A stretch of DNA of 13,133 bases from Actinomycetota bacterium (lineage in GTDB: Bacteria > Actinomycetota > Acidimicrobiia > Spongiisociales > UBA11373), in contig DNGH01000285.1 in the NCBI GenBank assembly GCA_003486285.1, positions 1-13,133 of the forward strand. The letters run 5' to 3'. A model generated the notes under the pieces. That model had not been told where the DNA came from. It did no database searches and saw only the letters and a program-made list of their open reading frames with translations. This document shows positions 12,637 through 13,133 of this stretch, piece after piece. Each line of letters starts with the position of its first letter. Within the stretch, counting starts at the first letter, position 1. Made by a program: the position numbers and the translations under genes.

Positions 12637-13062
12637 TTACCGCGTTTTCAGGGCGTGCTGTGCCGCCTCGTCACCCTCGGGCGTGTTCACTAGCCAGCAG
12701 GACCACTCCCAGGATCGTCCCAAGGATCGTCCCAGGAGTCGAGCTTTCCAACACGACCGTTGAACCCGTCTCCTGACCTCCAGCAGGGGCTCCTCGACGT
12801 GTCTCACCGACCGAATTCCTAGGAGACCGGACTCGGTTTCGGCAATCGTTTCGATCCTGCCCAGTCGAGCCCAGCCTCCCTCGACAAGAGCCGCCAACCC
12901 TTGAAACGCCGAGAGGATCTGTTGACGGGTTGGCGGCCTGGACGTTCCGGGCGGGTTCTTGCGAATACCAAGGTGGATGAGAATCCACACGAACGCAATA
13001 TCATCAGACAACCCATCGATGAGGACTTCGATCTGCCCCTCGGTCAGCTGCTCGTGCGTCAT
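12637..13062 (-). CDS. Hypothetical protein (141 aa), convergent to the tRNA genes
   Basis: The function is not recognised. The sequence looks like a real soluble protein. It has an acidic N-terminal helix (EGQIEVLIDGLSDDIAFVWILIHLGI); a helix around 49-65 (RQQILSAFQGLAALVEGGWARLGRI); VRHVEEPLLEVRRRVQRSCW, with mixed charge; and an aromatic C-terminus (SWEWSCWLVNTPEGDEAA) that reads as a conserved block. The first part could be a small helical or winged-helix-like domain; this is a guess. A 4-codon duplication (LGRSLGRS) from a 12-bp tandem repeat lies just before the C-terminal block. The frame is open to GTG at 13110. I prefer ATG at 13060-13062 because the extra N-terminus (VVPWLGILSLASGPTT) lacks similar character, though GTG 13110 has a GGGGAGG nearby. 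A TATCTT box at 13088-13093 (minus strand) could be its -10. G/C bias is lower than in its neighbours. The stop is TAA, the only one in the window. Confidence 0.55.
   Translation of the reverse strand: MTHEQLTEGQIEVLIDGLSDDIAFVWILIHLGIRKNPPGTSRPPTRQQILSAFQGLAALVEGGWARLGRIETIAETESGLLGIRSVRHVEEPLLEVRRRVQRSCWKARLLGRSLGRSWEWSCWLVNTPEGDEAAQHALKTR
12711..12734 (-). repeat. 12-bp perfect tandem duplication inside the orphan gene
   Basis: AGGATCGTCCCA occurs twice in direct succession (12711-12722, 12723-12734). As it is a multiple of three, it adds four residues (LGRS twice) without breaking the frame of the minus-strand gene. Confidence 0.8.
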
Positions 13063-13115
13063 GGTGGTTGGCCCGCTCGCCAATGACAAGATACCCAGCC
13101 ATGGAACCACACCCT

Positions 13116-13133
13116 CCCCTCGGCCAGCGTGCG
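13116..13133 (+). repeat. Direct repeat copy 2 (CCCCTCGGCCAGCGTGCG), cut by window edge
   Basis: It matches 12580-12597 at 17 of 18 positions. The window ends on the last matching base, so the true length of the repeat is unknown. It lies upstream of the orphan gene's start. Confidence 0.55.

Noticed and set aside
12462..13133. Integrated phage or genomic island at tRNA-Glu
   Set aside because: There is no integrase in view, and the flanking 18-bp repeat does not copy the tRNA 3' end. Only one small gene lies between the repeats.
1..13133. CRISPR array, transposase, toxin-antitoxin pair, restriction-modification or other defence module
   Set aside because: I found no regularly spaced repeats, transposase motifs, or small paired genes with such signatures.

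Overview
High-GC bacterial chromosome segment, most likely from an actinobacterium and perhaps an Acidimicrobiia-like lineage. The lineage is an inference from four things: strong G/C bias at third codon positions; an LCP cell-wall ligase; an FAH-gltX-tRNA-Gln-tRNA-Glu neighbourhood; and several genes that appear to be leaderless, with a TANNNT box 6-8 nt before the ATG. There is no sign of phage, transposase, CRISPR or a secondary-metabolite cluster. The window is mostly ordinary housekeeping sequence, tightly packed, with no gene-free stretch over 300 bases.

Layout. Positions 1-200 hold the 3' end of an NAD-dependent epimerase/dehydratase-like gene, followed after 11 nt by aminopeptidase N (212-2731, +). 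A multi-membrane-segment LytR-CpsA-Psr protein (2721-4208, -) converges on pepN and overlaps it by 11 bp. Divergent from it is a 74-aa two-segment membrane protein (4304-4528, +), ending in a short heptamer repeat. Next come an MFS transporter (4568-5785, -) and phosphatidylglycerophosphatase A (5764-6216, -), which form a translationally coupled pair. A divergent promoter region of 112 nt then leads into a plus-strand operon: S9 serine peptidase (6329-8248), branched-chain aminotransferase ilvE (8258-9175), an unrecognised 148-aa protein (9184-9630), an FAH-family hydrolase (9635-10399) and glutamyl-tRNA synthetase gltX (10396-11844). Spacings in that operon are 9, 8, 4 and -4 nt.

After gltX lies a small lipoprotein gene (11881-12321), made of two copies of a Cys-rich repeat and broken by an in-frame amber codon at codon 49. 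TAG is an ordinary stop for several neighbours, so this looks like a pseudogene or a base error. Next are tRNA-Gln(CTG) and tRNA-Glu(CTC), apparently one transcription unit. The right end carries a minus-strand orphan gene (12637-13062) flanked by a near-perfect 18-bp direct repeat.

How the genes fit together. PepN and the S9 peptidase release amino acids from peptides, and IlvE handles the branched-chain ones. GltX charges the tRNA-Glu encoded just downstream. If this organism lacks GlnRS, as most actinobacteria do, GltX also mischarges the adjacent tRNA-Gln for GatCAB. PgpA makes phosphatidylglycerol and the LCP protein attaches glycopolymers to the wall. I found no convincing new multi-gene system. 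The best leads are the leaderless-promoter pattern, the amber-split repeat lipoprotein, the unknown protein in the gltX operon, and the repeat-flanked orphan beside tRNA-Glu.
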